This document shows positions 43,505-51,882 of a stretch of 64,000 nt of DNA, piece by piece; positions within the stretch are counted from its first letter, which is position 1; each line of letters opens with the position of its first letter. The DNA comes from Desulfonatronospira thiodismutans ASO3-1 (GTDB taxonomy: Bacteria; Desulfobacterota; Desulfovibrionia; Desulfovibrionales; Desulfonatronovibrionaceae), in assembly GCF_000174435.1 (NCBI RefSeq), contig NZ_ACJN02000002.1, positions 186,001 through 250,000 on the forward strand. Reading direction: 5' to 3'. The translations under genes were made by a program, and so were the position numbers. The notes under the pieces were generated by a model, which made no database searches, had not been told where the DNA came from, and saw only the letters and a program-made list of their open reading frames with translations.

Positions 43505-43768
43505 TCAGGCCCGGTTCCGGTTGCGTGCAATTACCTCCGCCGCCGTCAGGGGGTGATACGATGCTTCGGGTGCTGCGTAGGCGTGAGTCAGCTCGGCCTT
43601 GAGGCGCTCGAACGTGTCCGCTTCCTTACGTTCCTTGTCTCTTCGGATCAGGTCTCGCACATATTCGCTAACATTCTCGTAGGCGCCATGCTCACCCACA
43701 TTCGCGGTAACGAATTCGCTGAGTGCGCCGCTGAGGCGAACAGTCATCGTCGTTGTAGCTCGGCTCAT
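43505..43768 (-). CDS. parD: ParD-type ribbon-helix-helix antitoxin
   Basis: An 87-residue protein: ribbon TTMTVRLSGALSEFV, then ENVSEYVRDLIRRDKERK (helix pair), and a flexible tail ending HPLTAAEVIARNRNRA. It binds ParE and its own promoter. A good ribosome site lies before ATG 43768. Confidence 0.85.
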   Translation of the reverse strand: MSRATTTMTVRLSGALSEFVTANVGEHGAYENVSEYVRDLIRRDKERKEADTFERLKAELTHAYAAPEASYHPLTAAEVIARNRNRA

Positions 43769-43876
43769 GAAACGCTCCTTTCACTCCTTTCATGATTCAA
43801 TGTTTTATGTGTAATATGATCATTCAATATTGAAGACATGTCAAGAGCCGAAATGGGGTCACCTATGGACAGGTTA

Positions 43877-43924
43877 GCAAAATGCAGCTCGCACCCTGAC
43901 CACTGACAGCTGACATGCTTGACG
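43877..43924 (+). repeat. Direct repeat, right copy
   Basis: Matches 42694-42741 at 45 of 48 positions and includes the sequence around the DUF4143 stop (CCACTGACAGCTGACATGC). Confidence 0.8.
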
Positions 43925-43948
43925 TTTACAAGGTGAGCAGTTGTGGCA

Positions 43949-44566
43949 TCAAACTGTAATCACCTTGTCCGCGTGGCTCATGGCCGTGATGATGTCCAGC
44001 ATGTTGGTGGTCTGACCGGCATCCTTGGCATCGGTGAGTCCGAAAAACTCCAGACAGGTGCCGCAGACCAGGATTTTTACCTGGTTTTCTTCCAGCCTCT
44101 GCACGGTCTCCAGCACCGGGCTGTCTTTTACAGCCAGCTTGACCCCGGAATTGACAAAAACAAGCATCCACAGACTGCTGCCCATCTCCGGCAGGGTCTT
44201 GATGAAGTTCTGCATGAGTTTTGATCCCAATTCATCGTCACCCGTACCCAGCCTGCTGGTGGACACAAATACCATGGTGCGCAGGGTTTCACCTGCCCCG
44301 GGCCCGGGTGCGGCAGCTTCATGGGATCCGGTTGCCGGCGCTTCGCCTCTGCTGGCATGGATGGTCCAGATGTCGCCGTTTTTTTCCGGTTTTTCCAGGG
44401 CGTAACCCTGGGTGGACAAAAATCTGGATACATTTTCCAGGGCCGGTTCGTTGTCCACCTGCACCTGCAGGGTATCCGGGTTTATCGAGTCGATAATTTC
44501 CCTGCTTTTGAGTACCGGCTGGGGGCAGGGCAGCCCCCGGCAATCCACTTTTTCATGTCTGCTCAT
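43949..44566 (-). CDS. yedF: YedF-type selenium metabolism protein
   Basis: A 205-residue fusion. The N-terminal TusA domain has CRGLPCPQPVLKSREII (Cys 14). A short linker rich in Ala, Pro and Gly follows, then a DsrE-like C-terminal domain with FVNSGVKLAVKDSP and ILVCGTCLEFFGLTD. This domain pair is the YedF form found in genomes that use selenium. It is probably the end of the operon at 47592-44953, separated by a family B element. Confidence 0.9.
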   Translation of the reverse strand: MSRHEKVDCRGLPCPQPVLKSREIIDSINPDTLQVQVDNEPALENVSRFLSTQGYALEKPEKNGDIWTIHASRGEAPATGSHEAAAPGPGAGETLRTMVFVSTSRLGTGDDELGSKLMQNFIKTLPEMGSSLWMLVFVNSGVKLAVKDSPVLETVQRLEENQVKILVCGTCLEFFGLTDAKDAGQTTNMLDIITAMSHADKVITV

Positions 44567-44664
44567 TTCTTTTCCTTGTACTTGGTTCAGTTACTGCTGG
44601 ATCATGCTAATAGCGGTCCAGTCCTCAAAAATCGTACCTATTCATCATCTGTGGCCCAACAGCT

Positions 44665-44918
44665 AGGGTACGGGGGTTCGGCAAACTGGGTCCCGCACTT
44701 ACTTTTTCTATGTCTGATCAATTTTCAAATCAAGATTTGCCAGAAAGTAAGTGCGGGATCTGAACGACGTAGGAAGCGTTAATCAAAACCGTAAAACACC
44801 GAACCTGATTCAAGGCATGTTACAGAATATACCCTGGTTATCAAATCAGTGTATAGGTTTTGATTTACGCTTCCTTGGAGTGAGTTTTTACGTCCTGTTT
44901 GCCGAATTCCCGTACCCT
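44665..44918. repeat. Long-hairpin MITE-like element, family B copy 2, with a nested palindrome
   Basis: 22-base terminal arms AGGGTACGGGGGTTCGGCAA.../...GCCGAATTCCCGTACCCT. The core 44762-44900 is nearly identical to 1895-2035. A further palindrome (TCCCGCACTTACTTTTTCT / AGAAAGTAAGTGCGGGA, 44691-44758) is inserted near the left arm and is related to the stem at 63144-63203. There is no gene in 44567-44952. Confidence 0.85.
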
Positions 44919-44952
44919 GGAGCACATTTCTTCAGTGAATGGTTCCCAAAAA

Positions 44953-46128
44953 TCAAGAAAATTCTTTCCTCAGTCTCCTGGCCGCTTCAGCAATGGAGCG
45001 TATCTTGGCCGTGGCCACTTCTTCCACATTTACGCAGCGGTTGGCAAAACATCCGAAACCACAATCCGTGTTCAAAAAAAGCTGTTCCGGACGATAATGC
45101 TGCAGGGCAAGCCTGGTCTTGTCCATGATTTCTTCCGGGGTCTCGGCCTCGGTGGTGCGGGGGTTGACCACTCCCAGCCCCAGTTCTCTGGGGATATCCG
45201 TCCCTGGTATACTGCCCGAGAGGGCCTCTCCAACAACCTTTATTTCCCCGGCCCTGGGGGTGGCATACTCCAGCACGTACTGATGCACCTTCATCTTGGT
45301 CAAAGCCGGCAGGAGCGGTTCATAATCACCGGTGAGCAGGACGTCTTCCCGGGTGCTCCAGTTGCCCCGGCAGATGTGAATACCTGTGCGCGGCCCACTG
45401 ATACCATCAATAATCCTGTTCATAAGCTCGGCAGCGTAATCCAGTTCCTCACCCACGTCACGGCGGGTGGCCAGGGTGGCTCACATAAAGGTACGTCTGC
45501 CGCACTCCTGGGACATGACTATTTCCGTGAGAACAGGCTCGTCGAACTGGACGAATTCGCACCCGGCCTGAGCAAGCTCCTCAAGCTCGCTGCGCAGGAT
45601 ATGGACAACATCGTCGCCCATTTCAAACTGGTCTTTGTAGAACTTTCCGGCATACCTGGTCACCCACATGGACCGGGAAAGCAGATACGGACCGGGCAGG
45701 GTTACCTTGACCGGCTTGTCGGTCAGGGTCTTGACGAACAAAAAATCATTCAGAGCCAAGGGTTCGCGTCTCTGCATGCGTCCCACGCATGTGGGATTGC
45801 GGATGGCCGAGGCCGGAACATCCAGCTTGTCCAGCATTTCTTCAAAACCTGACTTATCCTCCACCTCGTCCAGCATTTCCGCCAGGGACATGAGTTTTGT
45901 GCCTTCCACCTTGTCCGTGATGAAAGAATAAAAATTATCCCTGCGGTGCTCCCCGTCCACCAGGATGTCCAGGCCGGCTTTTTCCTGGATCTCAACAGTT
46001 CTTGCAACCTCGTCATCGGCAATGCTGTGAAACTCTTCCTTAGACATTCTGCCCAGACGATGGTCCCGCAGGGCCTTGAGCATTTTCTTTGAGCGGGGCC
46101 AGCTGCCCACTTGAGTAGTAGTAAACAT
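44953..46128 (-). CDS. MetE-like (cobalamin-independent methionine synthase family) protein, probable selenoprotein
   Basis: A 391-residue protein if the single in-frame TGA at 45483-45481 is read as selenocysteine (residue 216, in RRTFM-Sec-ATLATRR). It belongs to the short MetE-C type, a zinc-dependent methyl or thiol-transfer barrel. Seen: TTTQVGSWPRS at the start, VDGEHRRDNFY, FDEPVLTE, zinc ligands His and Cys in GIHICRGNW, and a later NTDCGFGC. From memory of the family, relatives have Cys after RTFM. A SECIS-like hairpin starts ten bases after the UGA. The frame continues uninterrupted for 175 codons after the TGA, with no other lesion. It starts two bases after the OsmC-fusion stop. 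The alternative is a pseudogene. Confidence 0.78.
45448..45470 (-). other. SECIS-like hairpin after the UGA of the MetE-like gene
   Basis: On the minus strand CCACCC pairs with GGGTG(A)G around the ten-base loop GCCGTGACGT, starting ten bases after the UGA. Spacing and size are like those of bacterial SECIS elements. Folded by eye. Confidence 0.55.
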
Positions 46129-46130
46129 GA

Positions 46131-46901
46131 CTAAACCACCATTAGTTTGATTTTAAGCTCCGTTCCCTTAGCCAGGGTAGCCGCCAGGGGTGAGCGTTTG
46201 ACTGTTTTGCCCCAGGCATCTCGAACTTTTTCCTCGTCATCCATGCTGGAGGCATAGCACTTGACCTCGATCTCGCCAAAGCCGGGATCCCCTTCTTCCA
46301 GCCCCACATGGGCCAGGACATTGGTCAGCCTGCCCCGCACAGTGATTTCGATGTCGTCCACCTCTATGCCCTCTTTGGAGCACTCAGTGGCATACCCTGA
46401 AGCCAGGGCTCCGCCCAAGGCTCCCAGCAGGGCTTCCACCGAACAGGGATGTTCGTCCTTTTCTTCAAAGCTTATGGGCTGGCCCATGTTCCAGGAAAAA
46501 TTGCGGCAATAGACAGTGCTCTTCTGGGATCCTGTAGAACGCGTCCTGACCCGCCATTCGTATTCCCTGGCCTTTTGTTTGTCCTGTTCTAAGGCTTCTT
46601 CCTCGGATACCTCTTCTTTCCCCGCGGACTCCGGCCGGCCCCGGCGGACGAAGTAGCGCACAAACCCGTCATCGTCCTTATGCCCCAGGTATTCATGGCT
46701 GGCCAGCCGGCACCAGGGGGGAAGATCGTCTTTTACAGTGGCATCCCGGCTGCGCAACTCCAGTATACCCCCCACGGGCACCTTGAGCATGTTTTCCTTG
46801 ATCATAAGGCTCAGCCCTGATCCACAGTCCAGGTCTCCTCCATCGAACATATGATCCGGGGTGATATCATCCACGCTTATATTTTCCTTTTCCTGGGTCA
46901 T
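46131..46901 (-). CDS. TusA-like/OsmC fusion protein
   Basis: A 256-residue protein. Residues 15-85 are TusA-like (LDCGSGLSLMIKENM, VPVGGILELRSRD, LPPWCRLASHEYLG) but with CGSG in place of CPxP. Residues 130-256 are an OsmC fold, with EHPCSVEALLGALGGALASG holding the reactive Cys. OsmC proteins reduce organic peroxides or handle reactive thiols. ATG 46901 (ribosome site GAGGT) is preferred over 46919. It lies between dsrE-like and MetE-like genes in one operon. Confidence 0.82.
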   Translation of the reverse strand: MTQEKENISVDDITPDHMFDGGDLDCGSGLSLMIKENMLKVPVGGILELRSRDATVKDDLPPWCRLASHEYLGHKDDDGFVRYFVRRGRPESAGKEEVSEEEALEQDKQKAREYEWRVRTRSTGSQKSTVYCRNFSWNMGQPISFEEKDEHPCSVEALLGALGGALASGYATECSKEGIEVDDIEITVRGRLTNVLAHVGLEEGDPGFGEIEVKCYASSMDDEEKVRDAWGKTVKRSPLAATLAKGTELKIKLMVV

Positions 46902-46965
46902 AAACACCTCGCAGGGCATGGTATCCGCTTTGAAAAGCGGATACCATGCCGGCTGATCTTAAAGA

Positions 46966-47331
46966 TTAATAGGCTACACTGGGCGACCCTGAAGCCAGCC
47001 ACTCCACCAGGGCCGCACCTCCGGCCGGGGTTGCCCCTTCAACCAGATCGTCTTCTGTCAGGCCTCTTTTTTTCAAGCACGGGGTGCAAACCCATATCTT
47101 GCCGCCTGCGTTGACAAACTTGGTAACCAGTTCCTTGAGAGGAGCAAAAGGGGTTCCTTCGTCAATCTTTTCAGCCTCGCCTTTGACAGCGCAGTATACT
47201 CCGTCGCAACTGAGGAAAATCATGGTCTCCTTTTCGCTGCCCTGGGCGGCATTGGCCACTACAAAGCCCAATGTGGCCTTGTCTCCGTCGGTTCTGCAAT
47301 GGGTGATGGTCACGCAGAATTTTTCAGCCAT
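46966..47331 (-). CDS. DsrE family sulfur-relay protein
   Basis: A 121-residue DsrE/DsrF-type protein. CVTITHCRTDGDKATLGFVVA opens the fold; a Cys-containing VWVCTPC-like stretch (KIWVCTPCLKKRGL, near residue 83) holds the likely sulfur-accepting cysteines. It is short and soluble. It lies three bases downstream of the TusA-like gene stop, so the operon is tight. Confidence 0.85.
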   Translation of the reverse strand: MAEKFCVTITHCRTDGDKATLGFVVANAAQGSEKETMIFLSCDGVYCAVKGEAEKIDEGTPFAPLKELVTKFVNAGGKIWVCTPCLKKRGLTEDDLVEGATPAGGAALVEWLASGSPSVAY

Positions 47332-47334
47332 AGT

Positions 47335-47592
47335 TTACTCCTTTTTCAGTTGGGGTTTATATTCCACAAGATAATAGGGATGAGACATGTCCAAAAGGGC
47401 GTTGCCGGTCATGCGGCACCAGGCTGGAAACTCATACGGTGCCGCCGGATCTTTGGAGATGAGCAGGATGCGGTAGCCCGGAGGCATGGGTTTGAGATAG
47501 GTATATAGATTAATGATCACCCTGCCGCAGGTCTCCTCACCGCCGTCAAACTCATCGTCGAATTCCCAGTGTTCCGGAAAGGTTTCACTCAT
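47335..47592 (-). CDS. TusA-like protein without the CPxP motif
   Basis: An 85-residue protein. It has GGEETCGRVIINLYTYL where TusA has its CPxP motif, then PPGYRILLISKDP and the family end EFPAWCRMTGNALL. The same CG variant is found in the OsmC fusion. ATG 47592 gives MSETFPEHW; ATG 47604 is also in frame. First gene of the sulfur-relay operon. Confidence 0.75.
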   Translation of the reverse strand: MSETFPEHWEFDDEFDGGEETCGRVIINLYTYLKPMPPGYRILLISKDPAAPYEFPAWCRMTGNALLDMSHPYYLVEYKPQLKKE

Positions 47593-47723
47593 AATACCGC
47601 TCAATTATCAGCATGGATTTGATTTTTTAAATTGAGAGCCCTGCAAAATATCTTTTCGCGGCCCGAAAGCAATGGCTCATCGTCACCTGATTGAGACAAA
47701 AAATCATTTTTTAATGACAGACT

Positions 47724-47850
47724 TTAACAGTTACATGTGGCATGAGGACTGGCCCTCCCCGCACTTGTTTTTAAACGTGCCAGTCATCCTTCGGAAAAAG
47801 GTTTGGAGGTGCCCGTCCCCTGCTTTCCTTAAAAAGGGCCAAACTGTTAA
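47724..47850. repeat. Palindromic element family D, copy 3
   Basis: Arms TTAACAG.../...CTGTTAA; core ATGTGGCATGAGGACTGG, CCCGCACTTGTTTTT and GGTGCCCGTCCCC. Related to 20764-20901. Confidence 0.6.
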
Positions 47851-47910
47851 TAGCCAGTGAGAAATTGCAGGATAAACCTGTTACAGAAAGAAAATCAAAG
47901 GGACTTTACA

Positions 47911-48063
47911 ATGAGGAAAGGTGTTTATCAAATTGATAATTTCAATTTAACAAGGGATGAACTATTATGTCTGTCTATGCAATCTTTGGTTATGTCCACC
48001 ATAAATAAGTGCGGGACAGTCCCCGGTCACGCCAGAGGCGTGAGTGCCAGAAGCTACCACTGA
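47911..48063 (+). CDS. Short ORF running into a repeat element, possibly truncated
   Basis: About 50 codons (MRKGVYQIDNFNLTRDELL, then LCLSMQSLVMSTINKCG) with a weak GGGAC ribosome site. The last 18 codons lie in a half family A element, so the original 3' end may have been replaced by it. Family unknown. Confidence 0.3.
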   Translation: MRKGVYQIDNFNLTRDELLCLSMQSLVMSTINKCGTVPGHARGVSARSYH

Positions 48064-48082
48064 AGACTCCCTGAATGCTTAC
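48008..48082. repeat. Half element of family A
   Basis: Contains GTGCGGGACAGTCCCCGG, CACGCCAGAGGCGTGAGTG and the right arm CCCTGAATGCTTACG; the left arm is missing. Confidence 0.6.
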
Positions 48083-48199
48083 GCTTATCCTGATTATCAA
48101 GGGCCACAGCAGAAAAGGCCCGGGACACTTCATGCATCCCGGACCTTGCTCTACGATATTCCCTGGCCTGTTCCACTATGCCCGTCGGGTGCAGGCTTT

Positions 48200-49126
48200 T
48201 TAATCTATCTCATAACTTCCATCGTCTTTGTAAGAAATACTGGCGTCAAGATAGTAAACATCCAGCTCCGGTCGTAAGTCGTCAAAGGTAAAGTAGGCCT
48301 CTCCGCTGCGGGCACCTGTGGCGCAAATAAGAACAATGGGTTTTTCCGATGTATCGAAATCATCCATGGCCTCCCGGATTTCTGCCACATTCATGCGCAC
48401 AGCCCCTGGAATATGCCCCTTTTCAAATTCATCTTCTTCCCGGACATCGATCAACTGGATGCTGTCAGGGTCTGTGGCAAGAACCTCCTTGAAAAACTCT
48501 TCCTCAATGGACCCCGGAAAATCCCCTTCCTTTATATCCGAGGGCTCTGAGGGTTCTTCGGCACGCTCTTTAGCGGCAACATCAGCTTCGTCCGGCTCAG
48601 TTATGTCATCTATGGTCCAGGTCTTGAAGCCGCGATCTTCCCAGTCGGCATTGCCCTCGGGATATACAACCACATTTTCATAGCCCATTTCTTCAGCTTT
48701 CCAGGCTGAATCATGGCTCAAACGGCAGGCAGTATCCTGACAGTGGAAGAACAGGAGTACGGACTTGTCATCTGGCAATACCTGGTCTGCTTTCTCCTCA
48801 AACTCGCTGTCCGGCAGGCTCACAGCGCTTGGAATATGGCCCCGGTCATAGCGTGGGCGCTTAGGCCTGGAGTCAATAAGCAATACGTCATCCCTGGGCT
48901 CCTCCTGGATCAGATTGTCGCAGACGATGGACTTGACGAAATATGCATCAACATAAGTATGAAACGGATTGGGAACATCAACTTCCACCTCCACACTGGG
49001 AATGGGCTGGCCCGGCTGGTATCCCGCCTGGGTTGCCGGTTCCTTGTTAAGACATCCTCCAGCCAGAAAAAGGAACAATACTAAAGCCAAAATGGACAGT
49101 GATTTTCCTGATACTTTGTTAATCAT
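48200..49126 (-). CDS. Tandem-rhodanese lipoprotein
   Basis: A 308-residue protein with a lipobox (LAGGC, residues 21-25). Two rhodanese domains: residues 75-175, with the active Cys in FFHCQDTACRLS, and residues 200-300, with LICATGARSGEAY. The linker is very acidic (EPDEADVAAKERAEEPSEP). It would transfer sulfur or sense thiols in the periplasm. It is a single gene with no close partner on its strand. Confidence 0.85.
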   Translation of the reverse strand: MINKVSGKSLSILALVLFLFLAGGCLNKEPATQAGYQPGQPIPSVEVEVDVPNPFHTYVDAYFVKSIVCDNLIQEEPRDDVLLIDSRPKRPRYDRGHIPSAVSLPDSEFEEKADQVLPDDKSVLLFFHCQDTACRLSHDSAWKAEEMGYENVVVYPEGNADWEDRGFKTWTIDDITEPDEADVAAKERAEEPSEPSDIKEGDFPGSIEEEFFKEVLATDPDSIQLIDVREEDEFEKGHIPGAVRMNVAEIREAMDDFDTSEKPIVLICATGARSGEAYFTFDDLRPELDVYYLDASISYKDDGSYEID

Positions 49127-49814
49127 TACAAAACGCCTCCCTGGTTGATGGTTAATAACTTTGGCTTTTCAGCAGTTCATCGTTATAGTTTGCATGTTCA
49201 AGCATTCAGACTTATTAGCAAGCTGTTAAATTTTACGGGACTATCTGCCCCTATCCGTCATTTTATGACGTTTCTCGCTTGACCTTGACTGTGATAAAAA
49301 CCTGAGAGGAGAATTGCTCGTAAAGGACAGGGTGTTTATCCAGAAAAATTCTTTAGAAGCCAGGATAAAATGCAAGTAAGCGTAAAATTACTCCTGGACA
49401 AAGCAATATCTGGACCAACGATGTGTGTGCAGAAAAAACAATAATCTTTCAATAAGTTATAAATTCATAGAACGTACTGATAAAATTGCTGAGTTATAAA
49501 TTTTTGAAAAAGCAGGCATCACTGTTTAAACAGTATATAATAATTGATTAAATAGTCATGGATATCTATTTGCAAAAACGATAGAAAGTAAAAATTACTA
49601 TTGGTAATTATAATGATGGAAATATGTTAGACGTTACATTAAAAAATATTGATTAATAGAAAATAATGATAAGAAAACAAGCAATATATTATTTCTGTAG
49701 ATACATTAGTGCATAAGAAAAAGAGTCTTTTTGCACATACATGCGACAGAAAGCAAAGAAATGAAAGGCCTATCAGGCCGGCATGTTTGAATTAATCTCA
49801 GATTGGAGGCTTCT
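49127..49814. other. AT-rich region without recognised gene
   Basis: About 690 bases; from 49440 on it is strongly AT-rich, with a repeated AGTTATAAATT (about 49455 and 49493). No ORF of protein character was found on either strand. It could hold promoters for the rhodanese gene or an unrecognised RNA. Confidence 0.35.
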
Positions 49815-49990
49815 GTAACCATTCAGGGGGTCCTCGATGTTGATAACTGGCACAAGGCCTGGGGACTGTCCCTCGCTGTGTAGGTCTGTGCAGGATCACG
49901 GAATTTTGCGCTTGTAATATTGGTGATTGTGAAGGCAATGTGTCGCGGGGACTGTCCCCAGGCCGATTTCGGCACCCCCTGAATGGTTAC
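49815..49990. repeat. Palindromic element family A, copy 3
   Basis: Arms GTAACCATTCAGGGGG/CCCCCTGAATGGTTAC. The inner sequence aligns with 9942-10143 (CTGTGCA...GTGTCGCGGGGACTGTCC). Confidence 0.85.
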
Positions 49991-50026
49991 GGCTTCTTGC
50001 AGTTGCGTCTTTGATGGTGGATGTAT

Positions 50027-50247
50027 GCTTGACGCACCTGCAAAAAGTCGGGGAATGAAAAATTCAGAAATCAATCACGCGCCCTGCCACGCGTTTGGCG
50101 TGGTTCGCGTGACATAACTCTTTTTTTTTACTGCCTGCCCCGTGAAATAACTCCTTGGAGTTCCCGAAGGGATTTCACTGGGGATCTCTGACGTCTGATC
50201 TCTGACATCTGTGACTGCAAAAATGACTTTTTGCAGTCACATCATGC
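50027..50247. repeat. Palindromic element family E, copy 3, including the lysR terminator hairpin
   Basis: The reverse complement matches 18806-18993. It includes the perfect hairpin GTGACTGCAAAAA-TGAC-TTTTTGCAGTCAC (50211-50240) next to the stop of the LysR gene, where it can act as terminator. Confidence 0.75.
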
Positions 50248-51144
50248 TTCAGGCTTGATATGCTTTTCTACACTGTTCATCAGCATTCTCGAACAGCTGA
50301 ACAGGGTTCTTGCTTTGTGGTGGATGAGATAAAAGCTCCTGACAATATCCAAGCCTGGTACGTCGATAATTGTAAGCTCTCCAGCTTCCAGGTATTCCTG
50401 TACTGCAAGAAAAGAGGTTACCCCGACTCCTGCTCCGGCAAGCACACATCTGACCATGGCCTCGGTGGACTGCACCAGGGCTGCAATCCGCAGATCGCGT
50501 AGTGAGACACCGCAGTTCATCATGGCGCTTTCAAAGGCATTTCTTGTCCCGGAGCCTTTTTCGCGTTGTATCCAGGGCAGGTCCTTGAGGTTTTCAGGGA
50601 ATACTGTCTCTGGCAGGTCCAGTTTAAGGTCCTGGCTGGCCACCACATGCAGTTTGTCCTTTAAGAGCAGTCTGTGTTCAAGATCGAAATGATCCACAAA
50701 CCCCCCGACAATGCCGAAATCAAGGTTTCCGGCCAGAACTTCCTGGCAGATCTCTATTGAATCCCCGATTCGCAGGTCAACGCAGACCTGGGGATACTGC
50801 CCGCAGAAATCTGAAATGACCATTGGCAGAAGATAGTTGGCAGGTATTGTACTGCCGCCTACAACGACCTTTCCGCATACATGATTGTTCAGGTCATGAA
50901 TGTCTGTCCTGGTCTGTTCTATAATCCTGAATACATTTCTGACCCTGTCATGAAGGAGATGTCCAGCCTGCGTGGGAATAATCCTCCTGCCGATCCTGTC
51001 AAAAAGCTGAACCCCAAGCTCCTGTTCAAGGCTCAGCACATGTGTACTGATGGTGGACTGGGACAGGTAAAGGTCTTCACCAGCCTTGGAGAAACTCTTC
51101 ATTTCATACACGCTCAAGAATGCCTGAAGTTTACGCTGGTCCAT
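50242..51144 (-). CDS. LysR family regulator of the selenium-metabolism type
   Basis: A 300-residue LysR protein. The helix-turn-helix lies in KSFSKAGEDLYLSQSTISTHV (about residues 16-36), followed by LEQELGVQLFDR. The effector domain opens with VVVGGSTIPANYLLP, a stretch I associate with the LysR group annotated as selenium metabolism-associated. It is divergent from the Cys-type formate dehydrogenase operon with 738 bases between. It may switch isozymes according to selenium supply, as HrsM does in methanogens. That role is inferred. Confidence 0.85.
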   Translation of the reverse strand: MDQRKLQAFLSVYEMKSFSKAGEDLYLSQSTISTHVLSLEQELGVQLFDRIGRRIIPTQAGHLLHDRVRNVFRIIEQTRTDIHDLNNHVCGKVVVGGSTIPANYLLPMVISDFCGQYPQVCVDLRIGDSIEICQEVLAGNLDFGIVGGFVDHFDLEHRLLLKDKLHVVASQDLKLDLPETVFPENLKDLPWIQREKGSGTRNAFESAMMNCGVSLRDLRIAALVQSTEAMVRCVLAGAGVGVTSFLAVQEYLEAGELTIIDVPGLDIVRSFYLIHHKARTLFSCSRMLMNSVEKHIKPEA

Positions 51145-51215
51145 AAAAGATATTCCTTCCTCAGTGCTGTTTTAAACCTCATGTGGCTCGGATACCAGCC
51201 TGCCATAAACAACCA

Positions 51216-51266
51216 TTAAGAATCTCTTAAACGATTACGTTCAGGGAAACCGTTTCAGATTCTTAA
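51216..51266. promoter_or_regulatory. Large inverted repeat upstream of lysR
   Basis: TTAAGAATCT...AGATTCTTAA (10/10) with inner AAACG...CGTTT, centred about 97 bases upstream of the LysR start in the divergent region. It could be the LysR binding site or a leader hairpin. The rest of 51145-51627 is AT-rich and without genes. Confidence 0.55.
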
Positions 51267-51627
51267 AAAAATAATCAAAACTCTGCAAACAATCCAATTG
51301 AAATACATAATGCTAATCAGCTAATCACATCATCAATATCAATCCAAATACAATAAATATGGCATAAAAGCCATTTTCTATTGATGAATATTTTTATGAA
51401 GACTGGAAGTCTATTGATTTAACTCAATACTGAAGAAATAATTTAATCTTGTTTGTAGATAAAATCATTATTTAACATCAAAAATGCATACAACTATCTA
51501 AACAAAGTATTGGACGCAAAAATGGATGACTGATAATAAATACCTATATGCATGCAGAAATCAGTAAAAAACTTAAAGTTAAAAATCTAATCTTCTGAAC
51601 CATTAAAAAGCAGAAAATGAGATAACT

Positions 51628-51837
51628 ATGTCCATGCTCAATAATACCCGCACAGGACTGCCTTTCTTCGGTCTTGGTTATGACATGAATTCCGTGACGG
51701 TATTTGCATACTGCATGGACTATAAAAAATACTATTTTTCTCCGATATATAAAGGGTGGTACCACTGCATCCCTGTTTACTGCGTTTCAGGTTATGATCT
51801 CCAGATTTTTCTGGGACGTCAGATCAGGGGACAGTAG
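51628..51837 (+). CDS. Small fdh-associated protein, paralogue of the one at 5240
   Basis: A 69-residue frame ending 45 bases before fdhA 2. It shares LPFFGLGYDM (residues 11-20) and SGYDLQIFLGR near the end with the ORF at 5240, where the same motifs are SPFFGLGFDL and SGFELLVLLNR. Tyr and Cys are frequent in the middle. The ribosome site is weak. The twofold occurrence ahead of fdhA supports a real small protein or leader. Confidence 0.5.
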   Translation: MSMLNNTRTGLPFFGLGYDMNSVTVFAYCMDYKKYYFSPIYKGWYHCIPVYCVSGYDLQIFLGRQIRGQ

Positions 51838-51882
51838 TGGCTGTCATATCTGTGTTAATTTTTTAACTGAACAGGAGGCACT

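Noticed and set aside
44899-45852. 317-residue plus-strand frame crossing the UGA of the MetE-like gene
   Set aside because: Antisense shadow; the minus-strand frame carries conserved metal ligands on both sides of the UGA.
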